NCBI GenBank assembly: GCA_029260615.1
Contig: JAJDCX010000044.1
Span: forward strand, 1-41,092
Direction of reading: 5' to 3'
From: Phycisphaeraceae bacterium
Lineage (GTDB): Bacteria; Planctomycetota; Phycisphaerae; Phycisphaerales; Phycisphaeraceae
DNA: 41,092 nucleotides
In this document: piece by piece, positions 28,072 through 35,974 of the stretch
How the letters are laid out: each line of letters opens with the position of its first letter
Position numbering within the stretch: position 1 is the first letter of the stretch
The notes under the pieces: generated by a model
The model's database searches: none
What the model was told of the DNA's origin: nothing
What the model saw: the letters and a program-made list of their open reading frames with translations, nothing else
Translations under genes and position numbers: made by a program

Positions 28072-30801
28072 TTAGGCGTCCTCTTCCTCTTCTTCCTCTT
28101 CTTCGTACTCATCGGATTCGTCTTCGTACTCGTCGGCGTCGGCTTCTTCTTCCTCCTCCTCCTCTTCATATTCCTCTTCGTCTTCATCCACTTCGTCTTC
28201 TACTTCTGTGCCGGTATTTTCATCGTAGGCATCTTCCTCGCAGGCATCGTCTTCGATTTCTTCTTCGTCTTCGGGGGGTTGAAGGCCTGCGGCGTCTGCT
28301 TCGGCCTGGGCTTTCATGGCCTGCCATTCCTCGTCGGTGATGGTGACTTCGCGGGCTTGCGAGCCCTTGTATTCGCCGATGAGGCCGGCGGCGTAGATCT
28401 GTTCGATGAGGCGCGAGGAGCGTGAGTAACCGATAGTGAGCCGGCGTTGCAGGAGCGAGACGCTGCCGCGTTGTGTTTCGATGACGATGTCGACGGCCTG
28501 GTTGAATAACGGGTCGCGTTCCATTTCTTCGCCGTTCTCGTCGGTGGCGGTGGCTGCGGTCTTGATCTGGACGAGGGAGGGCTCGAAGTTTTGTTGGGCG
28601 ATGGTTTTGAGGAACTTGACGGTCTTACGGACCTCGGCGTCATCGACGAGTGTGCCCTGGGAGCGTGTGAGTTTGCTTGATCGTGGTGAGAGGAAGAGCA
28701 TGTCGCCCTGGCCGAGCAGCAGTTCGCCGCCTTTTTGGTCGAGGACGATGCGGGAGTCCATGCCGGAGGCGACTTTGAAAGCGATGCGGCAGGGCATGTT
28801 GGATTTGATCAGGCCGGTGACGACGTTGGCCTGTGGGCGTTGGGTTGCGAGGATCAGGTGGATGCCGACGGCACGGGCCTTCTGGGAGATCCGCACGATG
28901 GAGCTTTCGACTTCCTTGTTAGTCATCATCAGGTCTGCGAGTTCGTCGATGACGAAGACCATGTAAGGGAGCTTCTTGGGGATGCGGGCCTCTTCTTCTT
29001 CGGTGGCGGGCTCCATGCGTTCTTTGAGTTCTTCCCAGCCCAGTTCGTTGTAGCTACCCAGGTCGCGTACGCCTGCCTCGGCTAGCAGCTCGTAACGTTC
29101 GTCCATCTTGGTGACGGCCCATTCGAGGATGGCGGCGGCTTTGCTCATCTCGGTGACGACGGGGCACATCAGGTGTGGGATATTTTTGAACATGGCCATC
29201 TCGACCATCTTGGGGTCGACCAGGACGAGCTTGAGTTCATCCGGTCGCTTGGTGAACAGGAAGCTCATGATGATGGAGTTCATGCACACGCTCTTGCCGG
29301 AGCCGGTGGTGCCTGCGATGAGCATGTGGGGCATGGTGGTGAGGTCTTGGACCAGTGGGTTGCCGCTGGCGTCCTTGCCCAGGAACATGGGGAGCTTCAT
29401 TTTGTGGAAGCTGTCGCCGGGGTTGCTCATCAGTTCCTTGAGTCGGACGCGTTCTTTCTTGAGGTTGGGGACCTCGATGCCGACGGTGTCTTTGCCGCCC
29501 GTGTTGGGGACGATGCGGATGTTCTGTGCTTTGAGTGCTCGAGCGAGGTCGGAATCGACGGCGCTGAGGCGTGAGACCTTTGTGCCCGGTGCGAGGCGGA
29601 CCTCGAAGAGTGTGATGACCGGGCCGGAGTCGATGCCGACGACTTCGCCCTCGATGCGGTATTGCTGGAGGGCTGATTCGAGTTGCATGGCCTGGTCACG
29701 GACGATTTTCTCCATCTCGTCGGTGAAGTCGGATTCGGGCTCGAGGAGGATGTCCATGCCGGGGAACTCGTAGCCGGAGAGGTCGATTTCGCGGGGCGGG
29801 GGTGGCTTGATGGTGCCGGCCTTGGGTGCGAAGTTGATGGGGAGCTGCAGCATCTTGGCGCGTAGCTCTTCGGTTGAGAAGTTTTTCTTTTTCTTATCCT
29901 GCTTGTAAGCACCGGGCGCGCCGGGTGATTCTTCCTCCTCCTCCTCTTCTTCATACTCTTCTTCGTCTTCACCTTCTTCGTACTCGTCTTCCTCGTATTC
30001 ATCCTCTTCGTATTCGGGTTCATCTTCCAGGTCGAAGGACTGGGTTGCGCCCAGGCCGCCGGCGTCTTCGTCGATGGCGGTTTCGGCGTCCTTGCGACGT
30101 CTGCGTTTGCTGCCGGATTTATGTGAGGATGGGGCGTCTTTTTCGCGTTGGCCCCAGGGGATGGTGAGTGTGGGGAATCGGCCGGCGAGTTGTGAGGCGC
30201 GGAAGTTAGGGATTTGCAGGTGGGTGAGTCTGAGGATCCATGCACCCAGGGCCTTGGGGGCGGCGAGTACGAACCGGTCTGCGGCGAGGACTGCGCCGAC
30301 CCAGAAGCCGACGATGAGGATCATCACCGTGCCGGGGATGGCGAAGCGTGCGGTGAGTTGGTCGTCGATGAGAGTTGCGAGGAGTCCGCCGACACCTTGG
30401 GGTGATGCGCTGAAGCCGTGGATGACGGTGGGGACGGTGACGCTGACCAGGGCGCTGGTGCAGATGGTCATGACGACGAGGCCGACGATGCGGATGACGG
30501 GTTGGGTGACGGCCCGGCCGATGCCGGCGAGGGCGAGCATCACGGCTGTGCCGATCAGTGCGACCCATGCCCCGGGGCCGACCATGAGGTTGATCTTGTG
30601 TGCGACCAATGCGCCGGCCTTGCCGACCCAGTTGTGGATCGCCTCGTTGGGTACGCCAAAGGCATGGGCGGGTGGGTCGGCGGGGCTGTAGCTTGCCATC
30701 GATGCGGCGATGAGTAGCCAGAGGCCGGCGGCGAGCGCCCAGGCGATGGCGAGGTAGAGTGCTTTAGGGTCGTCGTTTTTCTTCTTTGATCGTTTAGCCA
30801 T
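28072..30801 (-). CDS. ftsK: DNA translocase FtsK/SpoIIIE
   Basis: A 909-residue septal DNA pump that moves chromosome ends during division. An N-terminal membrane domain (about 20-190) has several helices (LYLAIAWALAAGLWLLIAAS). A long acidic linker follows (about 255-292, EDEYEEDEYEEGEDEEEYEE), then the RecA-like motor: Walker A GTTGSGKS near 497-504, Walker B KLVLVDPK, then ATQRPQANVVTGLIK. The winged-helix gamma domain is SVSLLQRRLTIGYSRSSRLI near 777-796. The gamma domain is usually the end of the protein; here about 65 more residues, almost all Glu, Asp and Tyr, follow. ATG at 30801 begins the usual basic N-terminus (MAKRSKKKNDDPK). Confidence 0.96.
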   Translation of the reverse strand: MAKRSKKKNDDPKALYLAIAWALAAGLWLLIAASMASYSPADPPAHAFGVPNEAIHNWVGKAGALVAHKINLMVGPGAWVALIGTAVMLALAGIGRAVTQPVIRIVGLVVMTICTSALVSVTVPTVIHGFSASPQGVGGLLATLIDDQLTARFAIPGTVMILIVGFWVGAVLAADRFVLAAPKALGAWILRLTHLQIPNFRASQLAGRFPTLTIPWGQREKDAPSSHKSGSKRRRRKDAETAIDEDAGGLGATQSFDLEDEPEYEEDEYEEDEYEEGEDEEEYEEEEEEEESPGAPGAYKQDKKKKNFSTEELRAKMLQLPINFAPKAGTIKPPPPREIDLSGYEFPGMDILLEPESDFTDEMEKIVRDQAMQLESALQQYRIEGEVVGIDSGPVITLFEVRLAPGTKVSRLSAVDSDLARALKAQNIRIVPNTGGKDTVGIEVPNLKKERVRLKELMSNPGDSFHKMKLPMFLGKDASGNPLVQDLTTMPHMLIAGTTGSGKSVCMNSIIMSFLFTKRPDELKLVLVDPKMVEMAMFKNIPHLMCPVVTEMSKAAAILEWAVTKMDERYELLAEAGVRDLGSYNELGWEELKERMEPATEEEEARIPKKLPYMVFVIDELADLMMTNKEVESSIVRISQKARAVGIHLILATQRPQANVVTGLIKSNMPCRIAFKVASGMDSRIVLDQKGGELLLGQGDMLFLSPRSSKLTRSQGTLVDDAEVRKTVKFLKTIAQQNFEPSLVQIKTAATATDENGEEMERDPLFNQAVDIVIETQRGSVSLLQRRLTIGYSRSSRLIEQIYAAGLIGEYKGSQAREVTITDEEWQAMKAQAEADAAGLQPPEDEEEIEDDACEEDAYDENTGTEVEDEVDEDEEEYEEEEEEEEADADEYEDESDEYEEEEEEEEDA

Positions 30802-30969
30802 AATGGTTAACTTACCGTCGGGTGTGTGTGGGTCAGTGCGGCGCATACCCACCGCGCCGCGGTACCCTGTTATCGGCATGGGGGTGGGCTTTGCGACAGA
30901 AGCGAGGAGGGGTTACAACGGCCGATAAGAGCTTTGTTGACAGGGCCCAGATAGCTGAAAGGCAGAAGT

Positions 30970-31860
30970 GTGAAAATCGCGACGTCGTTGTGTATCCGAT
31001 CCAAAGAGATGAGTGAGCCTGTGCTGATCGCGGCGTTGGCGAAGGCGGGGTTCGATGGGATCGATCTGCCGTTTTATATGCATGTGGATGAGGTGGACTG
31101 GTCGGATGATAAGGCGGCGGGTGCGTGGGCGGAGAAGCGGGTCGGTTGGGCTGCTAAGGCGGGGGTGCAATGGGTGCAGGCACACGGCCCGTTCTTCGAT
31201 ATGTTTGGGGAGGATGAGGCGGCGCAGCGGTCGCGGGAGATGTGTCGGCACGGGATCAGGGCCTGTGGGCGATTAGGCATACCGTGGATGGTGCTGCACC
31301 CGGAAACCACCGCCGGGCCTTACGACGCAGATCATCGGGCGGCGATGATGACTGGCAACACGGATTTTTTCCGCTCGTTGCTGGATGATTGCGAGAAGCA
31401 CAAGGTGGGGATCGCGATTGAAAACATCTTCGACCATGCCGCCCATCAGCGGGACTGTCCGCATTACTTCGCTTCCCGGCCCGAGGAGCAGTGCGCGTTG
31501 ATTGACGGTCTGAACCACCCGCTGATCGGAGCCTGCTGGGACACGGGGCATGCGCATATGAATGAGCTGGACCAGCGGGCGGGGATTGTTACGTTAGGGG
31601 AAAGGCTTAAGGCGATCCATATTCAGGAAACCCGATCGGGTGAGGATCGTGACGATCATGTTTTGCCGTTTAGCATCAGCAACCCCGGCGTGGATTGGGA
31701 GGGGGTGGTTGCTGGGCTGCGCGAGATCAATTTCCCTGGGCCGTTTACGTTTGAGGTGCATTCGGCGCTGCAGCGGGTGCCGGCGGAGTTATTAGATAGT
31801 GCGCTGGCGTACAACATGGCGGTGGGGCGGTATTTGGTGGGGAAGATCAGCAAGCCTTAA
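30970..31860 (+). CDS. Sugar phosphate isomerase/epimerase-like TIM-barrel protein
   Basis: A 296-residue TIM barrel of the xylose-isomerase-like group. The first strand is KIATSLCIRS; FDGIDLPFYMHVDEVDW and WMVLHPETTAG follow. VGIAIENIFDHAAH, LIGACWDTGHAHMNELDQ (metal-binding region) and IHIQETRSGEDRDDHVLPF supply the His, Glu and Asp metal ligands typical of the family. The substrate is unknown. The start is GTG at 30970; AAGG lies about nine bases upstream and no nearby ATG precedes the first strand. It is divergent from ftsK across 168 bp and convergent with the lower-GC hypothetical gene. Confidence 0.9.
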   Translation: MKIATSLCIRSKEMSEPVLIAALAKAGFDGIDLPFYMHVDEVDWSDDKAAGAWAEKRVGWAAKAGVQWVQAHGPFFDMFGEDEAAQRSREMCRHGIRACGRLGIPWMVLHPETTAGPYDADHRAAMMTGNTDFFRSLLDDCEKHKVGIAIENIFDHAAHQRDCPHYFASRPEEQCALIDGLNHPLIGACWDTGHAHMNELDQRAGIVTLGERLKAIHIQETRSGEDRDDHVLPFSISNPGVDWEGVVAGLREINFPGPFTFEVHSALQRVPAELLDSALAYNMAVGRYLVGKISKP

Positions 31861-31910
31861 CCGGCTTTCCTCCCCGATCATCTCAAGGTCATCTGCTCTC
31901 AATTCCCAGT

Positions 31911-32381
31911 TTATTCTTTTTCGCGTTTGGTTTCATCAACGTAGAGATCGGCGTAAGATTCGAATCTGCCTCGCAGATAATCCGCGCCAACATCGGCCAG
32001 CATGGCGGCTTGAACCTGTAAGCCATGTTCGATGGATTCATGGTTCGGCTTCATCACATCGGTATACCCATTCGGGACTGCTTCACGATGTTTGGCGATC
32101 CAATAGACAGTTATCCTTTGATATTCTCTCAATAGGTGAGGTTGTATTTCTACCTCTGTGTGGGGTAATTTACCATCGATAAGCTTATATATGTCGACAG
32201 AAAGATGCATGTCCCATCCAAAACATATCTGGATACCAACAAGGCCGTTCTTAAACACCTCATAGAACCCCTGATCTTTATAGGTACATGAATCAACACG
32301 GAACCCATACGCGGTATGCAGGAATGCGAAGGCTTTTTCTGAAGCCGAGAAGAACCACCCTGGGGTTAGATATTGGCTCAT
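31911..32381 (-). CDS. Hypothetical protein of lower GC content, possibly acquired
   Basis: A 156-residue soluble protein, rich in aromatics (FFSASEKAFAFLHTAYGFRVD, WDMHLSVDIYKLIDGKLP) and ending DLYVDETKREKE. No family is recognised. It looks compact, like small immunity or antitoxin-type proteins found in transferred regions, but nothing proves this. Base composition is visibly more AT-rich than its neighbours, with many codons ending in A or T (ATA, GAT, CAT), and no toxin or mobile gene is next to it. ATG at 32381; the surrounding 50-70 bp gaps hold no other gene. Confidence 0.7.
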   Translation of the reverse strand: MSQYLTPGWFFSASEKAFAFLHTAYGFRVDSCTYKDQGFYEVFKNGLVGIQICFGWDMHLSVDIYKLIDGKLPHTEVEIQPHLLREYQRITVYWIAKHREAVPNGYTDVMKPNHESIEHGLQVQAAMLADVGADYLRGRFESYADLYVDETKREKE

Positions 32382-32452
32382 GGATTATTCCTCATCCGAC
32401 AGGGGTCTGAAAATGGATTGGGAGTCGTAATTAGTCTAAACAATACGACAGA

Positions 32453-32914
32453 TCACCTTCCCGTATGTCCAAACCCACCTTCGCCACGGTCGGTATCGGG
32501 GAGTTCTTGGACTTCCTGCCACTGGGCGCGGGGGACGGGTTTGATGATCAGTTGGGCGATGCGCATGTGGCGGGTGACCTCGAAGGGTTGGTTGCCGTGG
32601 TTGATGAGTGGGACCATGACTTGTCCGCGGTAATCGGCGTCGATGGTGCCCGGCGCGTTGGGCATGGAGATGCCGAACTTGGTGGCGATGCCTGATCGGG
32701 GTCGGACCTGGGCTTCGTAGCCGACGGGTACGGCCATGGCGAAGCCGCAGGGGATCAGTTTTATCTCATTGGGTGGGATGATTACGGTTTGATCGACGGC
32801 GGCGTGGAGGTCCATGCCAGCGGCGTGTTTAGATTGGTAATCGGGGAGGGGGACGTCGTCGTTGCCGGGGAGTCGCATGATGGGGACGTTGATGGTGAGT
32901 GTGTCGGTTTGCAT
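32453..32914 (-). CDS. dut: Deoxyuridine 5'-triphosphate nucleotidohydrolase
   Basis: A 153-residue trimeric dUTPase of the cytoplasm, hydrolysing dUTP to dUMP and keeping uracil out of DNA. All five motifs are present: AAGMDLHA (1), RPRSGIA (2), APGTIDADYRGQ (3), RIAQLII (4) and the C-terminal arm RGEGGFGHTGR (5). The usual length is about 150. The start is ATG at 32914; an in-frame reading to 33052 would cross the AACTGGAA array and is rejected. It is divergent from the NamZ-like gene across 226 bp that hold an 8-bp array and the second 43-bp hairpin repeat. Confidence 0.96.
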   Translation of the reverse strand: MQTDTLTINVPIMRLPGNDDVPLPDYQSKHAAGMDLHAAVDQTVIIPPNEIKLIPCGFAMAVPVGYEAQVRPRSGIATKFGISMPNAPGTIDADYRGQVMVPLINHGNQPFEVTRHMRIAQLIIKPVPRAQWQEVQELPDTDRGEGGFGHTGR

Positions 32915-32941
32915 AGGTGGGATTGTAGGGGGGCGGGGGAA

Positions 32942-32973
32942 AACTGGAAATTTGGAAAGCTGGGAAGCGGGAA
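32942..32973. repeat. 8-bp-period array (consensus AGCTGGAA), copy 2
   Basis: Four 8-bp units in register: AACTGGAA, ATTTGGAA, AGCTGGGA, AGCGGGAA. It shares its word with the array at 20748-20779. It lies 28 bp upstream of dut. Confidence 0.75.
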
Positions 32974-33023
32974 GTACGAGGGTGTGTGTGATTGATGAGT
33001 GCTGATGTGGGGGAGGCAATGGG

Positions 33024-33068
33024 GGAGACCCCGGCCAAGGCCAAGGGGCCATGACCGGGCTTTGGGGA
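33024..33068. repeat. 43-bp hairpin repeat, copy 2 of 2
   Basis: Near-identical to 931-974. It lies about 75 bp upstream of the NamZ-like start, in the divergent gap with dut. Confidence 0.75.
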
Positions 33069-33140
33069 GACGGTGGGGCGGGGGGTGTTGTATGCTACGC
33101 GCGGGATGATTCAGAAACTGGGTGGACGGAGGATTCAAGT

Positions 33141-34433
33141 ATGCAACGGACTTCATTACGGATGGTTGGTTGGCTTGCGGGTTGGTTGATCTGTGTTGCG
33201 GCAATTGCGCAGCCGGTGAAGTTGGGTGTGGATGTGCTGCGTGAGGGTGGGTTTGAGGCGTTGCGTGGGAAGCGGGTTGGGTTGGTGGCGCATCCGGCAA
33301 GCCGGGACAGTCGGTTTGTTGGGACGGTTCAGATATTGGACGAGACGGAGGTTTGTGAGCTGGTCGCGTTGTTTGGGCCGGAGCACGGGGTGTATGGGGA
33401 TGAGTATGCGGGGGACAAGATCGCGGATCGGGGTGATCCTCGGACGGGGTTGCCGGCGTATTCGTTGTATGGGGCGAACCGTAAGCCGACGGCGGCGATG
33501 CTTGAGGGGTTGGATGCGTTGGTGTTTGATCTACAAGACATCGGGGCGCGGAGCTATACGTATATCAGCACGATGCGGGCATGTATGGAGGCGTGCGCGG
33601 AGGCGGGGGTTGAGTTTGTGGTTTTGGATCGGCCTAATCCGCTGGGCGGGGAGCGGATCGAGGGTGGTTTTGTGGAGGAAGGGTTTGAGTCGTTTATTTC
33701 GCATGTGGCGGTGCCTTATGTGCATGGGATGACGATGGGCGAGTTGGCGCAGCTGGTGAGAGACAAGTACACGCCGGGATTTGAGAAGCTGACGGTGATA
33801 GAGATGTCGGGTTGGGAGCGTGGGATGAGTTGGGAGGACACGGGGCTTCGGTGGGTGATGACTTCGCCGCATATTCCTAACGCGAAGGCTTGTGCGTATT
33901 ACGTGGCGACGGGGATCGTGGGGGAGTTGTTTACGGTTTCGATTGGTGTGGGTTACACGCAGCCGTTTGAGTTGTTTGGTGCGCCGGGGATTGATGGAGA
34001 GAGGCTGGCGGAGGGGTTGAAGAATGTCTGGGACAGTCCCGACAAGTATTACCGTGGGCCGAGAGACGGCGTGTTGGAGGATCTGCGCCAGTCAAGGCCG
34101 CCTGCGGGCCTGACATTCAGGCCGGTGTGGTTCAAGCCGTTCTATAGCCGGTTCAAGGGGGAGGTTTGTCAGGGGGTGCAGGTGTACATCGACCTGGACA
34201 AGGACGTGAATCTGGTTGAGGTTAACTACAAGCTGGCGCAGGCGCTTGGTGGTGAGTTTATCTTTGGGGATGGCGGGCGTGACCGGTCGTTTGATATAGC
34301 AACGGGGACAAACAAGGCAAGGCTGCTATTGATGAGTGGTTCGCCGTTGGACGGGTTGTTTGCGGATTGGCGACGGCAGAGTGAGGCATTTAGAAAAGAC
34401 CGGGAGAAGTATCTGCTGTACCCATCGCGTTGA
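33141..34433 (+). CDS. Secreted exo-beta-N-acetylmuramidase NamZ-like (DUF1343)
   Basis: A 430-residue exported protein of the DUF1343 family, whose characterised members cleave N-acetylmuramic acid from non-reducing ends of peptidoglycan fragments. A signal peptide (about 1-23, WLAGWLICVAAIA before QPVK) precedes the domain start VKLGVDVLREGGFEALRGKR. Family blocks follow: GLVAHPASR, LFGPEHGVYGDEYAGD with the catalytic-region Glu, VFDLQDIGARSYTYI, VVLDRPNPLGG and GMTMGELAQ. The usual length is about 400. ATG at 33141 has GGAGG eight bases upstream. A wall-recycling or scavenging role is likely (inference). Confidence 0.92.
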   Translation: MQRTSLRMVGWLAGWLICVAAIAQPVKLGVDVLREGGFEALRGKRVGLVAHPASRDSRFVGTVQILDETEVCELVALFGPEHGVYGDEYAGDKIADRGDPRTGLPAYSLYGANRKPTAAMLEGLDALVFDLQDIGARSYTYISTMRACMEACAEAGVEFVVLDRPNPLGGERIEGGFVEEGFESFISHVAVPYVHGMTMGELAQLVRDKYTPGFEKLTVIEMSGWERGMSWEDTGLRWVMTSPHIPNAKACAYYVATGIVGELFTVSIGVGYTQPFELFGAPGIDGERLAEGLKNVWDSPDKYYRGPRDGVLEDLRQSRPPAGLTFRPVWFKPFYSRFKGEVCQGVQVYIDLDKDVNLVEVNYKLAQALGGEFIFGDGGRDRSFDIATGTNKARLLLMSGSPLDGLFADWRRQSEAFRKDREKYLLYPSR

Positions 34434-34527
34434 TCCAGTTGTCCTGAATCGTTTTGGTGGATGGTATGGGTTGTTGATGTGTCATACGGATTACGATTGA
34501 AACTCGGCCTAACATGACCGGCCCAAT

Positions 34528-34546
34528 CCCCCGGCAAAGCCGGAGG
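34528..34546. repeat. CCCCCGGC/GCCGGGGG hairpin repeat, copy 3 of 3
   Basis: CCCCCGGC, AAA, GCCGGAGG: one base of the right arm is changed compared with copies 1 and 2. Preceded by AAT and followed by CTGAGGG. It lies about 95 bp beyond the NamZ-like stop, in a 308-bp gap. Confidence 0.8.
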
Positions 34547-34669
34547 CTGAGGGCAAGATGGTCGCCTGTGAATTAAACCGGGCATGTCTGTATCAAATAT
34601 CGCAGGATGTCTTGGCGAGATCGTGGTTTAGATGGATTAAAAGGGGTGTTCGCATGTGCCTGCAGGTTA

Positions 34670-34675
34670 TATAAT
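34670..34675 (+). promoter_or_regulatory. Perfect -10 box before the saccharopine dehydrogenase gene
   Basis: TATAAT lies 67 bp before the ATG. The -35 region (TGTTCG at 34647-34652, 17-bp spacer) is weak. It is the likely start of the lysine-catabolism pair. The gap 34434-34741 otherwise holds the hairpin repeat and nothing else I can identify. Confidence 0.5.
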
Positions 34676-34741
34676 ACTCGGCTCGGCGGGCTTGCGGGCC
34701 TGAGTGTTGTGAGTAAATCTTTAGGTTGAAAAGAGGCTGTG

Positions 34742-35890
34742 ATGCATCGAGTTTTATTGATGGGGGCTGGGAAGATTGGCGTGGCGATCGCGGACTACCT
34801 GTCCAAGACAGGCGACTTTGATGTGCGGGTTGCGGATGTGGACCAGGGTTCGCTGGATCGGTTGGCGAAGATCGCTGATGTGGAAACACTGAAGCTCGAT
34901 GCGACGGATCCCGGTGCGTTGATGTCTGCGATGAAGGATCGTGACTCGGTGTTGTCTGCGTTGTCATTTGCACATAATCCGCCGATCGCGGAGGCTGCGT
35001 TGAAGGCGGGGCTGAGTTACTTCGATCTGACGGAAGATGTGCAGACGACTAAGAAGGTGATGGCGGTGGCCAAAGACGCCAAGCCCGGGCAGATTTTTAT
35101 GCCCCAGTGCGGTTTGGCGCCGGGGTTTGTGAGCATTGTGGCGCACGATCTGACCACACGGATGGACAGTTTGGATACGGTGACGATGCGTGTGGGGGCG
35201 TTGCCGTTGTACCCGTCAAATGCGTTGAAATACAACCTGACGTGGAGTACGGACGGGCTGATTAACGAGTATTGCAACGATTGCGAAGCGATCCACAATG
35301 GTGAGTTGACCAACGTGCTGCCGTTGGAGGGGCTGGAGCATTTTTCGGTTGACGGTGTGCGGTACGAGGCGTTTAACACGTCTGGCGGGCTGGGTACGTT
35401 GTGTGAAACGCTAGAGGGGAAGGTTAGGACGCTGAACTACAAGACCGTTCGGTACCAGGGGCACCGTGACCTGGCGGCATTTTTGGTTAATGAGCTAAGG
35501 CTTAGCGATCGGCGGGATATGTTCAAAGATATGCTGGAGCACGCGGTCCCGATGACGGATCAGGATGTGGTGATTGTTTTCTGTGCGGTGACCGGTCAGA
35601 AGGATGGTCGGCTGTTGCAGATCACGGATGCGCGGAAGGTTTATCACGGCGAGGTCAACGGTCGGGAGTGGAGTGCGATCCAGATCACGACGGCGATGGG
35701 CATATGTGCGGTGTTGGATATGCACGCACAGGGCAAGTTGACCAGCCAGGGTTTTGTGCGTCAGGAGGAGGTGTCGTTGCAGGACTTCCTGGCGAACCGT
35801 TTTGGCCGATACTATGCGGGTGACGATCATGTTTTGATTGAGCCCCCCGAGTACGATCCTACCGGTGCCGACGGCCCGGTGTTTGCGTAA
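34742..35890 (+). CDS. Saccharopine dehydrogenase-family oxidoreductase
   Basis: A 382-residue Rossmann-fold enzyme. The nucleotide motif GAGKIG lies at 8-13. The family's C-terminal domain follows with MPQCGLAPGFVSIVA, LKYNLTWSTDGLINEY, VRTLNYKTVRYQGHRD and ITTAMGICAVLDM. These enzymes interconvert saccharopine with lysine or glutamate plus 2-aminoadipate semialdehyde. The gene directly downstream, 84 bp away on the same strand, is an ALDH7 enzyme that oxidises that semialdehyde, which strongly suggests lysine breakdown. ATG at 34742 is preferred over the preceding GTG because AGAGG sits six bases upstream. No lysine-ketoglutarate reductase gene is visible in the window. Confidence 0.9.
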   Translation: MHRVLLMGAGKIGVAIADYLSKTGDFDVRVADVDQGSLDRLAKIADVETLKLDATDPGALMSAMKDRDSVLSALSFAHNPPIAEAALKAGLSYFDLTEDVQTTKKVMAVAKDAKPGQIFMPQCGLAPGFVSIVAHDLTTRMDSLDTVTMRVGALPLYPSNALKYNLTWSTDGLINEYCNDCEAIHNGELTNVLPLEGLEHFSVDGVRYEAFNTSGGLGTLCETLEGKVRTLNYKTVRYQGHRDLAAFLVNELRLSDRRDMFKDMLEHAVPMTDQDVVIVFCAVTGQKDGRLLQITDARKVYHGEVNGREWSAIQITTAMGICAVLDMHAQGKLTSQGFVRQEEVSLQDFLANRFGRYYAGDDHVLIEPPEYDPTGADGPVFA

Positions 35891-35974
35891 ATCAGTATGT
35901 GTTGTTGATGTCTGTGTTTTTACCGCAGGCACCCGACTAAACCCGATACATTAGCCCCTAAGTTGAGACCCGCT

